From Deltaproteobacteria bacterium (lineage in GTDB: Bacteria; Myxococcota_A; UBA9160; UBA4427), in contig JAJDAN010000039.1 of the NCBI GenBank assembly GCA_029261855.1, positions 62,001 through 126,000 of the forward strand: 64,000 nt of DNA, read 5' to 3'. The position numbers and the translations under genes are program-made. Below, one piece after another: positions 45,442 to 53,526 of the stretch (positions are counted from its first letter, which is position 1; the number at the start of each line of letters is the position of its first letter). The notes under the pieces are model-generated. The model was not told the DNA's origin, ran no database searches, and saw only the letters and a program-made list of their open reading frames with translations.

Positions 45442-46287
45442 CTAGAGCAGCACCGCGCCGATCACCAGCGCGAGCGCGATCTTGACTGCCACGGCCACCG
45501 CCACGGCCGCCGGGTTCGGCTCTGTCTCGATTTCCTGCCGCAGGGTCGTGCTGGGCAGGAAGAGCCGATCGACGGGCCACTGGAACAGCAGCAGCAGTGC
45601 GATCCCCATGCCCGCGCTGGCCACGAAACCGACGATGTCCTGTAGCCAGCCCCGGAAGGGCCCGAGCAGGGCGGCGTTGAGGATGAAGCCGAAGGCCAGC
45701 AGCATGCCACCCAACATCAGACCGGCGGCAACGTTGCCGTTTCGCACACCGTCGACCACCTGGTAGGGCGTGACTCTCTCGTAGGTCACGGCCATCGCGA
45801 GCAGCGCGAGCTGCCCCAGCAAGAAGAACACGATGGCACTGCCGACGCCGCCGCCGGCGCCCGCGAACGATCCGAACGCGATCAGCCCGGTCGCGACCGC
45901 AACGCCCAGCTCGACGAGCCCGACCGCCACGTTTCCGTCCCGAAGTGCCTCGTCGTTCCGGATCCCGTGCACGACCACCACGTCGCTCACGATCAGCGCG
46001 CCGTACAGGAACGCGACCATCACCGCGCCCTCGATGGCCATTTCGATGGCGTCTGCCGCGAAGCCTCCGCCCCCGCCGGACAGGGCCCCGAGCATCCCGA
46101 CGGCGACACCGAGATAGAGACCGGCGCTGCGGAGCGCGACCGCGAGATTGCGGCCGCCGACGATGAGCGCGTCCCCGTCGTAGACCTTGCGCATGCGCGC
46201 GTCGTTGAGCTGCTTGGCGATCCACATCCACAGGAAGGCGATCGCCGCGAACGCAACGGCCTCGAGGGCGTCGATCAGGAACTCCAT
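45442..46287 (-). CDS. DUF350 integral membrane protein
   Basis: 281 residues, about eight membrane helices arranged as two similar halves, each with a DUF350 unit: ALRSAGLYLGVAVGMLGAL in the first and NVAAGLMLGGMLLAFGFILNAAL in the second. GGAGGAAGCC lies upstream of the ATG. DUF350 (YjfL-type) proteins recur beside spermidine-synthase-like and DUF4178 genes, as here. The activity is unknown; a pore or a lipid-linked role is possible. It lies between the lipoprotein and the spermidine synthase, 25 and 14 bases away. Confidence 0.88.
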   Translation of the reverse strand: MEFLIDALEAVAFAAIAFLWMWIAKQLNDARMRKVYDGDALIVGGRNLAVALRSAGLYLGVAVGMLGALSGGGGGFAADAIEMAIEGAVMVAFLYGALIVSDVVVVHGIRNDEALRDGNVAVGLVELGVAVATGLIAFGSFAGAGGGVGSAIVFFLLGQLALLAMAVTYERVTPYQVVDGVRNGNVAAGLMLGGMLLAFGFILNAALLGPFRGWLQDIVGFVASAGMGIALLLLFQWPVDRLFLPSTTLRQEIETEPNPAAVAVAVAVKIALALVIGAVLL

Positions 46288-46312
46288 CGGGGCTTCCTCC
46301 GTTCGTCCGGGT

Positions 46313-47917
46313 TCACTTGCCGCCGCCTCCGGGACCGCCGCCGCGGCCACCGGGCCCCGCACCACGAATCGAGCGGTCCGCGCGGCCGAAGCCGCCCGAC
46401 CTTCCGAAGCCACTTCCCGCATAGCGCGGGCTGTTCCGAGTGCGGCTGCCGTAGGTGCCGTAGGAATCGTTGGCGCCGTACCAGGCGCTGCGCCCGCGGT
46501 AGTCGCGGTTCCAACGTCCCCAGTCGTTGTAGTAGTAATGGTGGCGGGGCCCGCCGAAGAGCAGGTAGTAGAACAGGAAGTTCTGGCCCCAGGCCCACTG
46601 TCTCCGGCCCTGGGCGTCTTCTTCCCACTGGCCGTAGCGAGAGTCGCCGACGTAGGCCATGCCCGGAGGCGCCGCTTCGCGCAGAGCCTCGTCTTCGTAC
46701 AGGCCGTAGGGCTTGGCGAGGATGTCCATTCCGAGGTCGTCGTAGTTGTCCTCGAAGACCTCCTCACTCACCTCCTGCCAGTCCGTCTCCTGGGACGTCT
46801 CGCCTTCGACGACCGCATAGCGGTGGTAGTAGCGAGCACGCGAGTCGCCGACCCAAAACTCCGCCGAGTCGTCTCCCCGGGGCAGCCCGGCGACAGCGTC
46901 CACGCGGAGCGCGTCCCACAAGCGCTGGTCGATCTCGATGGTCAGGCTCTTTCTCCCGAAGAAGCTCGAGAGCTTGGCGATCGGGCGGTCGCCAACGGCT
47001 TCGAGGGTCTCGAGGTCCTCCGGCGAGACGTCGACCCAGCTGCGCGTCTCGGTCTCGCGCGGAAAATCGTAGGCGTCGTTCCAGCTGGTGCGACCGATTT
47101 CCACCGCGCCTTCCTGCTTCATGTCGACCAGGGTCTTCGAGTAGCTGCGGTACAGCTCCGCGACGCGGCCGCGGAGCGCCGCCTCGGCGACCCCCAGAGC
47201 GGCAGCTCCCGCCGCCGCCGCGGCGGTCGCGTCGCCCAGGCGCGCGAGGTTGGCGTCTCCTCGCGCGAGCCCCGGTAGCTCGTCCTCTGCCACTTCGAGC
47301 TGCGCGTTCGTCTCGTCGCGGTTGCGACGCACGGCCGCGATGCGCCCGGCCAGGTCTTCGGCCTTCGCCGGGTACTCGACGGCGGCCCGCGCGACCTCGC
47401 CTTCGAGGTCGTCTGCGGCAGCCGTCGCGGCAGCCACCGCCGCGCGCGCTTCAGAGAGCTGGTCCCCGCCGTGCAGGCGCACGTCCTCGAGGAAGGCGGC
47501 TCGGCTCGCCGGCTCGCGGACGAGCTCGGCAGCGCGGTCGAGGCTCGCGGTCAGGCGCGTCAGCTGGCCTCGCAGCGAGGTCTCGTCTTCGGCCCGGTCG
47601 GACTCCAGCAGCGGCGCGACTTCGGTCTCGAAGAGCGAGCGTCCGTGATCGATCTCGCCCCGCGCTTCGTCGAAGTGCGCCGACCAGTCTTCACCCTCGG
47701 CGTAACGCCGCAGATGGGCGTGTTGCTCTTCGGCGAGGAAGCGCGACAACGCCTGGCTGCGGGAATCCACAGCTTCGGACTCGCGGTCGATCCGTTCGGC
47801 GAGGGACTCGGCCCGCGTCCGCAGGTCTTCGGGAAGACCACACGCGACGAGCCCAGACGCCAGGGACGCCAGCAGCGCGAAGCGCGCGAGTCGCGCCAGC
47901 CCCTGGAACGACATCAC
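46313..47917 (-). CDS. Coiled-coil lipoprotein with Gly/Tyr/Arg-rich tail
   Basis: 534 residues. The signal sequence ends in the lipobox LVAC (Cys26), so it is a membrane-anchored lipoprotein. About 30-290 is Ala/Glu/Arg-rich coiled coil (RTRAESLAERIDRESEAVDSR, in pieces). About 300-460 is a mixed domain with FFGRKSLTIEIDQRLWDALR and several Trp/Tyr-rich stretches. The last 70 residues are low complexity (YYYNDWGRWNRDYRGRSAWY, then GPGGRGGGPGGGGK). I do not recognise the family. Its GTG start overlaps the DUF2617 stop as GTGA, so it belongs to the TelA/DUF350/spermidine synthase operon. Confidence 0.8.
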   Translation of the reverse strand: MMSFQGLARLARFALLASLASGLVACGLPEDLRTRAESLAERIDRESEAVDSRSQALSRFLAEEQHAHLRRYAEGEDWSAHFDEARGEIDHGRSLFETEVAPLLESDRAEDETSLRGQLTRLTASLDRAAELVREPASRAAFLEDVRLHGGDQLSEARAAVAAATAAADDLEGEVARAAVEYPAKAEDLAGRIAAVRRNRDETNAQLEVAEDELPGLARGDANLARLGDATAAAAAGAAALGVAEAALRGRVAELYRSYSKTLVDMKQEGAVEIGRTSWNDAYDFPRETETRSWVDVSPEDLETLEAVGDRPIAKLSSFFGRKSLTIEIDQRLWDALRVDAVAGLPRGDDSAEFWVGDSRARYYHRYAVVEGETSQETDWQEVSEEVFEDNYDDLGMDILAKPYGLYEDEALREAAPPGMAYVGDSRYGQWEEDAQGRRQWAWGQNFLFYYLLFGGPRHHYYYNDWGRWNRDYRGRSAWYGANDSYGTYGSRTRNSPRYAGSGFGRSGGFGRADRSIRGAGPGGRGGGPGGGGK

Positions 47918-48510
47918 CGTCGCGCCTTCGGGTGAACGACGATCCGCGTCTGCGAGAAGACGATCGTCTGCTCGTTCGGATAGCAGTGCGCCGTCTCCAC
48001 CTGGATGTCATCTCGACCCGGGTCGAGCCGCGCCCAGACGATCGTGCGGGGCGCGACGTCCGGATCGAAGCTTCCACCTCCGCCACTGCCGCGGACCGCG
48101 GGGGTCCGCGGGAGACTGGGCTCGCGACTGGGAAAGGTGTACGCGAGACCGATCTCGCCCCGGCCCGCCTCGACGGCGGCGACCCGTCCTTCGAGCTCGC
48201 GAAGTCCCTCCCGGCCCGAGACCGTATCCGCCAGCTGCGACGAGAAGCTGTATTCGAAGCCCCGCGAAGCCTCGCACGCGAAGCCGCCCGGCAACTCGCG
48301 CAGGCTTCCCGAATAGAGCTGGCGAGCGGGATCGGCGGGCGGCGCGACGTCGCAGCAGGCGAACACCTCGTGCAGCGGTGCGCCGCGTGCGGGAAGCACC
48401 TCGAGCACGTGGCTGGCACCGATGATCCCCGCCCGCAGCCGGACCGTGGAGCGCGCGACGTCCGCCGCAGCGAGCAAGGTGAACTGGCTGAGGTCGAGGG
48501 GGCCGTCCAC
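47914..48510 (-). CDS. DUF2617 family protein
   Basis: About 198 residues from the first GTG. GIIGASHVLEVL, the strand YSFSSQLADTV, GEIGLAYTFPSREP and the C-terminal TAHCYPNEQTIVFSQTRIVV match the DUF2617 outline (a G-x-SH loop early and an H-x-(F/Y)-P-E/N...Q-(S/T) ending). The frame stays open, with protein-like sequence, back to the DUF4178 stop at 48574, without ATG or GTG before 48510, so the N-terminus may be longer from a rare codon. Function unknown; this family recurs with DUF350, DUF4178 and spermidine synthase genes. Stop overlaps the lipoprotein start. Confidence 0.7.
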   Translation of the reverse strand: MDGPLDLSQFTLLAAADVARSTVRLRAGIIGASHVLEVLPARGAPLHEVFACCDVAPPADPARQLYSGSLRELPGGFACEASRGFEYSFSSQLADTVSGREGLRELEGRVAAVEAGRGEIGLAYTFPSREPSLPRTPAVRGSGGGGSFDPDVAPRTIVWARLDPGRDDIQVETAHCYPNEQTIVFSQTRIVVHPKARR

Positions 48511-48573
48511 GACGTTCAGCCGCAGCTGTCCTGCCGACTGGTCGATGTAGCCCTGGTGGGTCGAAGCCAGCGG

Positions 48574-49206
48574 TCAGCTCCCGGTGGGCACGGCGACGAC
48601 CTCAACGGCGTCGGGGCCGACGTACTCGCTCTCGAAAACGACGTATTCGTAGCCGTCGCTGGCGCTCCCCCATTCCTCGACCGTGAGACAGTGGCGCTCG
48701 TTCCGGGTCTCGAAGTCGTAGAAGTAGACCGCCTCGCCGGTGGCCCCGGCATTGGCCCCATTCCGGAAATAGGTCGCGCCGTAGTCGTCGTCGTAGCGGT
48801 AGCTGCGCCCGCCGAACGGAATCGTGCCTTCCTCTGACTCGGACATGGCCTCGACCTGGTCGGCGGTCACACCGACGTCGCGCAGGGACAGCTCGGGACC
48901 GTTCACGCTGATCTCGATCTCGTCGTCCTTTTCCCATTCGACGTACACGGTCAGGCCCGATTCGAGCCCGAGCAGCTCGAGCTCGTGCCAACCCGAGCCC
49001 TTTTCCCGGTACTCGCTGACGGACTCCACCCGGTAGAGCTCGTCGCCGCCGGAGATCGATGCGTCCACCCGGATGTAGGCGCCGGCCGCGACGCCTTCGA
49101 TGCCGTGGCGGTAGCGGTCCCGGGACGGGATCGGCGCAGGCATCGCCCGGATGGCGTCGAACTGCTTGTCCAGGCGACGCAGAGCCGCCCGCTCCTCGCC
49201 GGTCAC
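48574..49206 (-). CDS. DUF4178 domain protein
   Basis: 210 residues, soluble, acidic. The core (about 30-190) fits DUF4178: GVAAGAYIRVDASISGGDELYRVESVSEY, then WHELELLGLESGLTVYVEWEKDDEIEIS, a beta-rich fold with a G-x-x-Y-x-V strand and a conserved W-x-E. GTG start overlaps the TelA stop as GTGA. Function unknown; the domain is known mainly from neighbourhoods with DUF350 and spermidine synthase. Confidence 0.75.
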   Translation of the reverse strand: MTGEERAALRRLDKQFDAIRAMPAPIPSRDRYRHGIEGVAAGAYIRVDASISGGDELYRVESVSEYREKGSGWHELELLGLESGLTVYVEWEKDDEIEISVNGPELSLRDVGVTADQVEAMSESEEGTIPFGGRSYRYDDDYGATYFRNGANAGATGEAVYFYDFETRNERHCLTVEEWGSASDGYEYVVFESEYVGPDAVEVVAVPTGS

Positions 49207-50414
49207 CGGGTGCCCCCGTTTCCCGTACCGGCGCCCGGGTCGTCCCCCGCCTCGGAGGGCAGCTCGAACTCACGCGAAGCCCGCAGGGCTTCCGCGCGGG
49301 GCGCCAGCCCGGCGCTCATCTGGTCCAGCTCGGCGATGCCCGAGCGCGCGGACTCGGTGCCGGCGCGGCGAATCTCGTCCATCTGGTCCATGGCGCCCAT
49401 CAGGTCGTCATAGGCCGCCTTGACCTTGTCGAGCGCCAGCACCGGGTTCTTGTACATGTCGCCGATCTCGGAGGTCTGCTGGCGAATCGACGCGGCGTTC
49501 GCGGCGAGCATGTCCGCCGTGTACTCCTGGGTCTCCTTCACCGCTTCCATGATCTTCTTCTGGTTCGCGAGCGCGGCCTGGATCGCGAGCCCGACGGTGA
49601 GCAGCGACCTCGTCACCGTGACGGTTCGCGTGATGGCGTCACTCAGGTGGTCGTTGTTCTGGATCGTCAGGTCGATGCTGATGAAGAACTGCGTGTTGAC
49701 CTGCTCCATGGTGCGCAGGTCCTGCACGCGCATGGCAACGCGGTGGACGAGCGTCTCGAGCCGCTGCCGTTCGCCGGCCTCCGGGGCGTCGTCGCCCGTA
49801 CCGGCGAGCTGGGCCTCCAGGCCCTGCCAGAGCAGCTCACCGAGGTACGAGGCTTTCTGCACTTCAAGCTGCGCGGCCTGCACCTGCCGGTAGAGACGGT
49901 CGAGTTCGAGACTGTCCTGCAGCAGCTGGTCCTTGCCGGCGCGCAGCCCGTCGACGATCGAATCGATCTGGGTCTGCACGGATTCGTACTTGACAGCGAT
50001 GTCGGCCAGCACGTCGCCGATCAGGGGCGTACGTCGCAACAAGCGACTCAGCAGCCCCCTCGGCTTGCTCGCCAGGACGTGTGGATTCACGTCGTCCATG
50101 GTCTTGCGCAGCTTCACCAGGCCCTGGGGGATACGGGACCCCGGCCCGTCGAGATCGCTGAGCAGTGCGCCGACCTTCGTCTTGAGCAGATCGATTTCGT
50201 GACCGGCCCGCTGCTGGGCGTCGCTGCCGAGCGCGCCGAGACTGCGCGCGAGTTGGCGGTCTTCGGGCTCGCTCTCGAGACGTTCGAGCAACCCTTTCGC
50301 GCGCTGCTGCAACTCGCTTGCGTCGGCCTCGGCCACCTGGGCCGGGAGCTTCGGTTCGGGGCTCTTCGGCGGTGCGCTCGCAGGCGTCGGAACCACGCTG
50401 CCGTCTTCGCTCAT
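49203..50414 (-). CDS. telA: TelA/KlaA-type toxic anion resistance protein
   Basis: 403 residues, helical, cytoplasmic. After a Pro-rich start come IDLLKTKVGALLSDLDGPGSRIPQGLVKLRKTMDDVNPH, then LIGDVLADIAVKYESVQTQID and MEQVNTQFFISIDLTIQNNDHLSDAITRTVTVTRSLLTVGLAIQAALANQKKIMEAV in successive blocks; these are TelA hallmarks. The family was named from tellurite resistance plasmids but is widespread in envelope stress. ATG after GGAGGTGGC. An XpaC-like gene lies 35 bases upstream, the same pairing as xpaC-yaaN in Bacillus. Confidence 0.93.
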   Translation of the reverse strand: MSEDGSVVPTPASAPPKSPEPKLPAQVAEADASELQQRAKGLLERLESEPEDRQLARSLGALGSDAQQRAGHEIDLLKTKVGALLSDLDGPGSRIPQGLVKLRKTMDDVNPHVLASKPRGLLSRLLRRTPLIGDVLADIAVKYESVQTQIDSIVDGLRAGKDQLLQDSLELDRLYRQVQAAQLEVQKASYLGELLWQGLEAQLAGTGDDAPEAGERQRLETLVHRVAMRVQDLRTMEQVNTQFFISIDLTIQNNDHLSDAITRTVTVTRSLLTVGLAIQAALANQKKIMEAVKETQEYTADMLAANAASIRQQTSEIGDMYKNPVLALDKVKAAYDDLMGAMDQMDEIRRAGTESARSGIAELDQMSAGLAPRAEALRASREFELPSEAGDDPGAGTGNGGTR

Positions 50415-50449
50415 GCCACCTCCTTCTATTCCTGGCGTGTTCGGGGCCG

Positions 50450-51040
50450 TCAGCCGAGATTCGGGTCGAGGAACCGTGCGCGCAGGAAGGCCGCCTTCGT
50501 CTTGAACTCGCCGACCCGGGCGCTCTTCAAGAGCTCGACGATGTTCGCGAGCTCAGCGTCGAGACCCTCGAGGCTGAGGAGCAGCTCTGCCCGGTGCTCG
50601 TCCCGGGCGGCCGCTCCTAGCGCCGCGAAGGGCTTCACGATGCGGGCGAGGTAGTCGCTCGCCATTCGATTCACCGTCCACGTCAGCTCGCTGCCCGCGT
50701 GGTCCTGGTTCAGCTCCGGAATCAATCGCCGCAGTACGTCGATGCTCTGCTCGAGTCGGGCGACGACCGTCGCATCGAGCGCCTGTTCGCGGATCAGCAG
50801 GTTCACGCCGGCGAGCTTCTGGAGATGATCGATCCACTCCGCGCGGGCGGGCGCCGAGTCCTCGCTCGTCGGCGCGGAGCCAGGCGCTGCCCCCAGGCTG
50901 CGGTGCACGAGAATCGCGACGACGGCTGCGACCGCGGCGCTGACCACGGTCACCGCCAGCTGCTGTACGGAGAGTGCGACGAAGACCACGGCCGCGACCA
51001 GGGCGAGTGACACGAGCCATCGTTTGCTGCTCCCGGTCAA
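50450..51040 (-). CDS. XpaC-like membrane protein
   Basis: 196 residues. A double membrane hairpin at about 8-48 (WLVSLALVAAVVFVALSVQQLAVTVVSAAVAAVVAIL, one or two helices) is followed by a helical cytoplasmic part (IDHLQKLAGVNLLIREQ, LEQSIDVLRRLIPELN, LLLSLEGLDAELANIVELLKSA). Layout and position next to telA match XpaC. TTG start: GGGAGGG lies five bases upstream and the TTG overlaps the glycosyltransferase stop as TTGA, so the start is well supported. Confidence 0.7.
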   Translation of the reverse strand: MTGSSKRWLVSLALVAAVVFVALSVQQLAVTVVSAAVAAVVAILVHRSLGAAPGSAPTSEDSAPARAEWIDHLQKLAGVNLLIREQALDATVVARLEQSIDVLRRLIPELNQDHAGSELTWTVNRMASDYLARIVKPFAALGAAARDEHRAELLLSLEGLDAELANIVELLKSARVGEFKTKAAFLRARFLDPNLG

Positions 51041-52416
51041 CTCGTCCCTCCCCTCTCGCCCCTCGTCGGGGCGTCCTCACTTGCTTTGCAGGTGGTAGGA
51101 CGGCGCGAAGCATAGCGAGTCCGCATCGCGCCGAAGGCTGCGAATATCGCGATCGCAAAGTCGACCGGCGAACGCTTGCGCGATTCGCCCTGAGTGAGCA
51201 CCCGCAGACCCGTCCAGACCACGGGTAGCGACAACAGCAACAGCACCAGCAGTCGCTCGCTACCCCGAGTCCGCCGCAGCATGTCTGCTGCACCTCGCGC
51301 TGCGAGCCAGAGCACCGCGAGCCACAGCAGCACCGTCAGCGCGAGCCAGCTGGCGAGACCCGGCATCTCTTCGAAGACGCGCCGTGCGGTGCCGACGACG
51401 CCATACTCGTGGACCCAGTCGGAACGCTTCCCGGTGTACGCGTAGGCGCCGAGATAGCGGAAGAGATCCAGGTTGTCCGGCAAGACGAGCAATTTGCCCA
51501 CCTGCAACGCCCACTCGCGGGTGAACGCGCCCGGCCGCTCGAGCGCCGCACGCACGAACGCCGCGGCTGGCTTCGCCTCGATGACCGCGACCTCATCGGC
51601 GTCCGCCGGCGCGAGCACGCGCTGGGCGCGATTCGCGAGCTCCCACTCCAGGCTCAACGAGGCGCGTTCGAGCCGTACCGGCTCGGAGGTGGCAAGACCC
51701 AGATAGAGGCCGATCGGTACGAAGGTCAGCAGCGCGAGCGTCGCGAGGTGCAGCGCCGCCTGCGCCCGGACTCGCGTCCGGACCCGGCTCCACACGAGCG
51801 GCACGGCGATGCCGAACATCACCAGCAGCCACGGCAGCCCCTCGGGTCGCGTCACCGCGGCGAGCCCGAAGCAGAGCCCGGCACCGGCAATCGACCCGAG
51901 TCCCGCACGGCCTGCGCCGTAGCGAACCAGGGCCGCCACCCCGAAGACCAGCAGCGGATTGAAGAACGCCTCGGATGCCAGGAAGTGCGGGATCGCGAAG
52001 TCGATCGGGATCGCTGCATAGAGGACCGCCGCGAGCCACGCGATCTCACTGGCTGCGCGAAGCCCCAGACCCGCAGCCAGGGTCCCGGCGATGCGATGGA
52101 CGGCGAAGATCGACAACCCGGCGAGCAGCAACTGGACGATCTGGAGTGCCGCCAGGGACTCGCCCGTCGGACCCAGCACGACCGCCTGCCAGGCGTAGTC
52201 ACCCGGGGCGCCCCGAGTCCGCAGGACCTCGGCCACCTCGGCGGGACCGGCCGCCCCGACGAGCATCCGGGCCGATGCGATCCGGCGTCCGGTGCGGTCG
52301 AAGCGCAGGGAGGCCTCGGGGTCGAAGATCCCCCACGCCAACAGGCCCACGTGCGCCGCCAGCAACGCGACGAGCACCCATCGGAGCCGCCGGGACCGGT
52401 CCCCCGCTTCGGTCAT
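51037..52416 (-). CDS. GT39-like polytopic membrane glycosyltransferase
   Basis: 459 residues with about ten membrane helices. The first long loop (FDRTGRRIASARMLVGAAGP) and helices such as WLAAVLYAAIPIDFAIPHFLASEAFFNPLLVFG resemble the GT-C fold of ArnT/PMT (GT39) enzymes, which move a sugar from a polyprenyl phosphate to an acceptor in the periplasm. No typical N-terminal DE motif is obvious, so the assignment is tentative. It opens the TelA/spermidine synthase operon (TTGA overlap) and is transcribed away from ipdA across a 261-bp spacer. Confidence 0.7.
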   Translation of the reverse strand: MTEAGDRSRRLRWVLVALLAAHVGLLAWGIFDPEASLRFDRTGRRIASARMLVGAAGPAEVAEVLRTRGAPGDYAWQAVVLGPTGESLAALQIVQLLLAGLSIFAVHRIAGTLAAGLGLRAASEIAWLAAVLYAAIPIDFAIPHFLASEAFFNPLLVFGVAALVRYGAGRAGLGSIAGAGLCFGLAAVTRPEGLPWLLVMFGIAVPLVWSRVRTRVRAQAALHLATLALLTFVPIGLYLGLATSEPVRLERASLSLEWELANRAQRVLAPADADEVAVIEAKPAAAFVRAALERPGAFTREWALQVGKLLVLPDNLDLFRYLGAYAYTGKRSDWVHEYGVVGTARRVFEEMPGLASWLALTVLLWLAVLWLAARGAADMLRRTRGSERLLVLLLLSLPVVWTGLRVLTQGESRKRSPVDFAIAIFAAFGAMRTRYASRRPTTCKASEDAPTRGERGGTS

Positions 52417-52501
52417 GGGCGGGGTATATCGCCGTTGGCTGTCTCTGGCTCTCCCTGCCCCCCTGGACCGCCCGCCCACCCGGGCCCGGGCCCCGATCGC
52501 G

Positions 52502-52530
52502 TTTACAGAAACGATACGTACCGTTACGAT
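52502..52530 (+). promoter_or_regulatory. Sigma-70-type promoter with a 16-bp palindromic operator in its spacer, upstream of ipdA
   Basis: TTTACA (52502-52507) and TACGAT (52525-52530) are separated by exactly 17 bases. Between them AACGATACGTACCGTT (52510-52525) is a palindrome with only one mismatched pair, abutting the -10 box. This is the arrangement of TetR-type repression by steric block. The promoter faces ipdA (start 52678), giving an untranslated leader of about 140 bases; the same site lies 94 bases from the divergent glycosyltransferase start. The sequence does not match the mycobacterial KstR2 box as I recall it, so a different regulator is likely. Confidence 0.6.
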
Positions 52531-52677
52531 ATAGGGCCCCGGCGGGGCATCCCGGGACCTCGAAAACAGCCGCCGAGCCGATCGGGTCCGAACGCTTCAT
52601 CTTCTCATGGGCGGCGGGAGCCACGAGAGAGCCGTCGCAGCGGCGGGCCCGCACGGGCGACTTCATCAGGAGAACCG

Positions 52678-53526
52678 GTGGACAAGCGCACCACGGAGAA
52701 GGAAGCCGTCGCCGAACTCGCGGATGGCATGACGATCGGGATCGGCGGTTGGGGGTCTCGCCGCAAGCCCATGTCCATCGTGCGCGAGATCCTGCGCACG
52801 GACCTTCGCGACCTCACGGTCGTCACCTACGGTGGCCCGGACGCCGGGATCCTGTGCGCCACCGGCCGGGTCAAGCGATTGATCTACGGCTTCGTGTCTC
52901 TCGACTCGATCCCCCTGGAGCCCCACTTCCGCAAGGCCCGACAGGCCGGGAGCTTCCGGGCGTCGGAGCTGGACGAGGGAATGCTGCAGTGGGGCCTGTA
53001 TGCCGCCGCCCAGCGCATCCCCTTCCTGCCGACCCGCGCCGGGCTCGGGTCCGACGTGCTCACCATCAACCCCGAGCTCAAGCTCGTGAAGTCGCCCTAC
53101 GCGGATGGTGAAGAGCTGGTCGCGATGCCCGCCCTCGAACTCGATGCGGCCTTCATCCACATGAATCGCGCGGACGTCCACGGCAACGGTCAGTTCCTGG
53201 GACCGGACCCGTACTTCGACGATCTGTACTGCATGGCGGCCAAGCGACGCTTCATGACCTGCGAGAAGATCGTCGACACCCCCGACCTGCTGAAGGGCGG
53301 AACGCTCCATACCCTGAAGATCCACCGGGCCATGGTCGACGGCGTGATCGAGGCCCCGGGCGGCGCCCACTTCACCGAGTGCCCCCCGGACTACGGACGC
53401 GACGAGGCCTTCCAGAAGGAGTACGCCGCCACGGCGCGGGACCCCGACGCCTGGGACGCCTTCCGACAGAAGTACCTCGAGCGGGGCAGCGAGGCGGAAT
53501 ACCAGGAGGCGGTGCGAAAGCGATGA
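52678..53526 (+). CDS. ipdA: Steroid ring-cleaving CoA-transferase-family hydrolase, subunit A (IpdA-like)
   Basis: 282 residues, class I CoA-transferase alpha fold. ADGMTIGIGGWGSRRKPM, VVTYGGPDAGILCATGRVKR, YGFVSLDSIPLEPHF, LDEGMLQWGL and VIEAPGGAHFTECPPDYGRDE follow mycobacterial IpdA almost block by block. IpdAB opens the last steroid ring (COCHEA-CoA hydrolysis), using the transferase fold as a hydrolase. GTG start with CAGGAGA upstream. Stop overlaps ipdB as ATGA, so the two subunits are coupled. First gene after the palindromic promoter. Confidence 0.9.
   Translation: MDKRTTEKEAVAELADGMTIGIGGWGSRRKPMSIVREILRTDLRDLTVVTYGGPDAGILCATGRVKRLIYGFVSLDSIPLEPHFRKARQAGSFRASELDEGMLQWGLYAAAQRIPFLPTRAGLGSDVLTINPELKLVKSPYADGEELVAMPALELDAAFIHMNRADVHGNGQFLGPDPYFDDLYCMAAKRRFMTCEKIVDTPDLLKGGTLHTLKIHRAMVDGVIEAPGGAHFTECPPDYGRDEAFQKEYAATARDPDAWDAFRQKYLERGSEAEYQEAVRKR

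Noticed and set aside
49203-51040. A tellurite-resistance ter operon
   Set aside because: TelA and XpaC-like genes are present, but no TerB, TerC, TerD or TerZ family gene is in the window; the partners are DUF350/DUF4178/spermidine synthase.
51409-52677. A 5' extension of ipdA by about 420 codons
   Set aside because: It is antisense to the glycosyltransferase gene and Arg/Gln/Pro-rich; the GTG at 52678 has a ribosome site and begins the IpdA domain.
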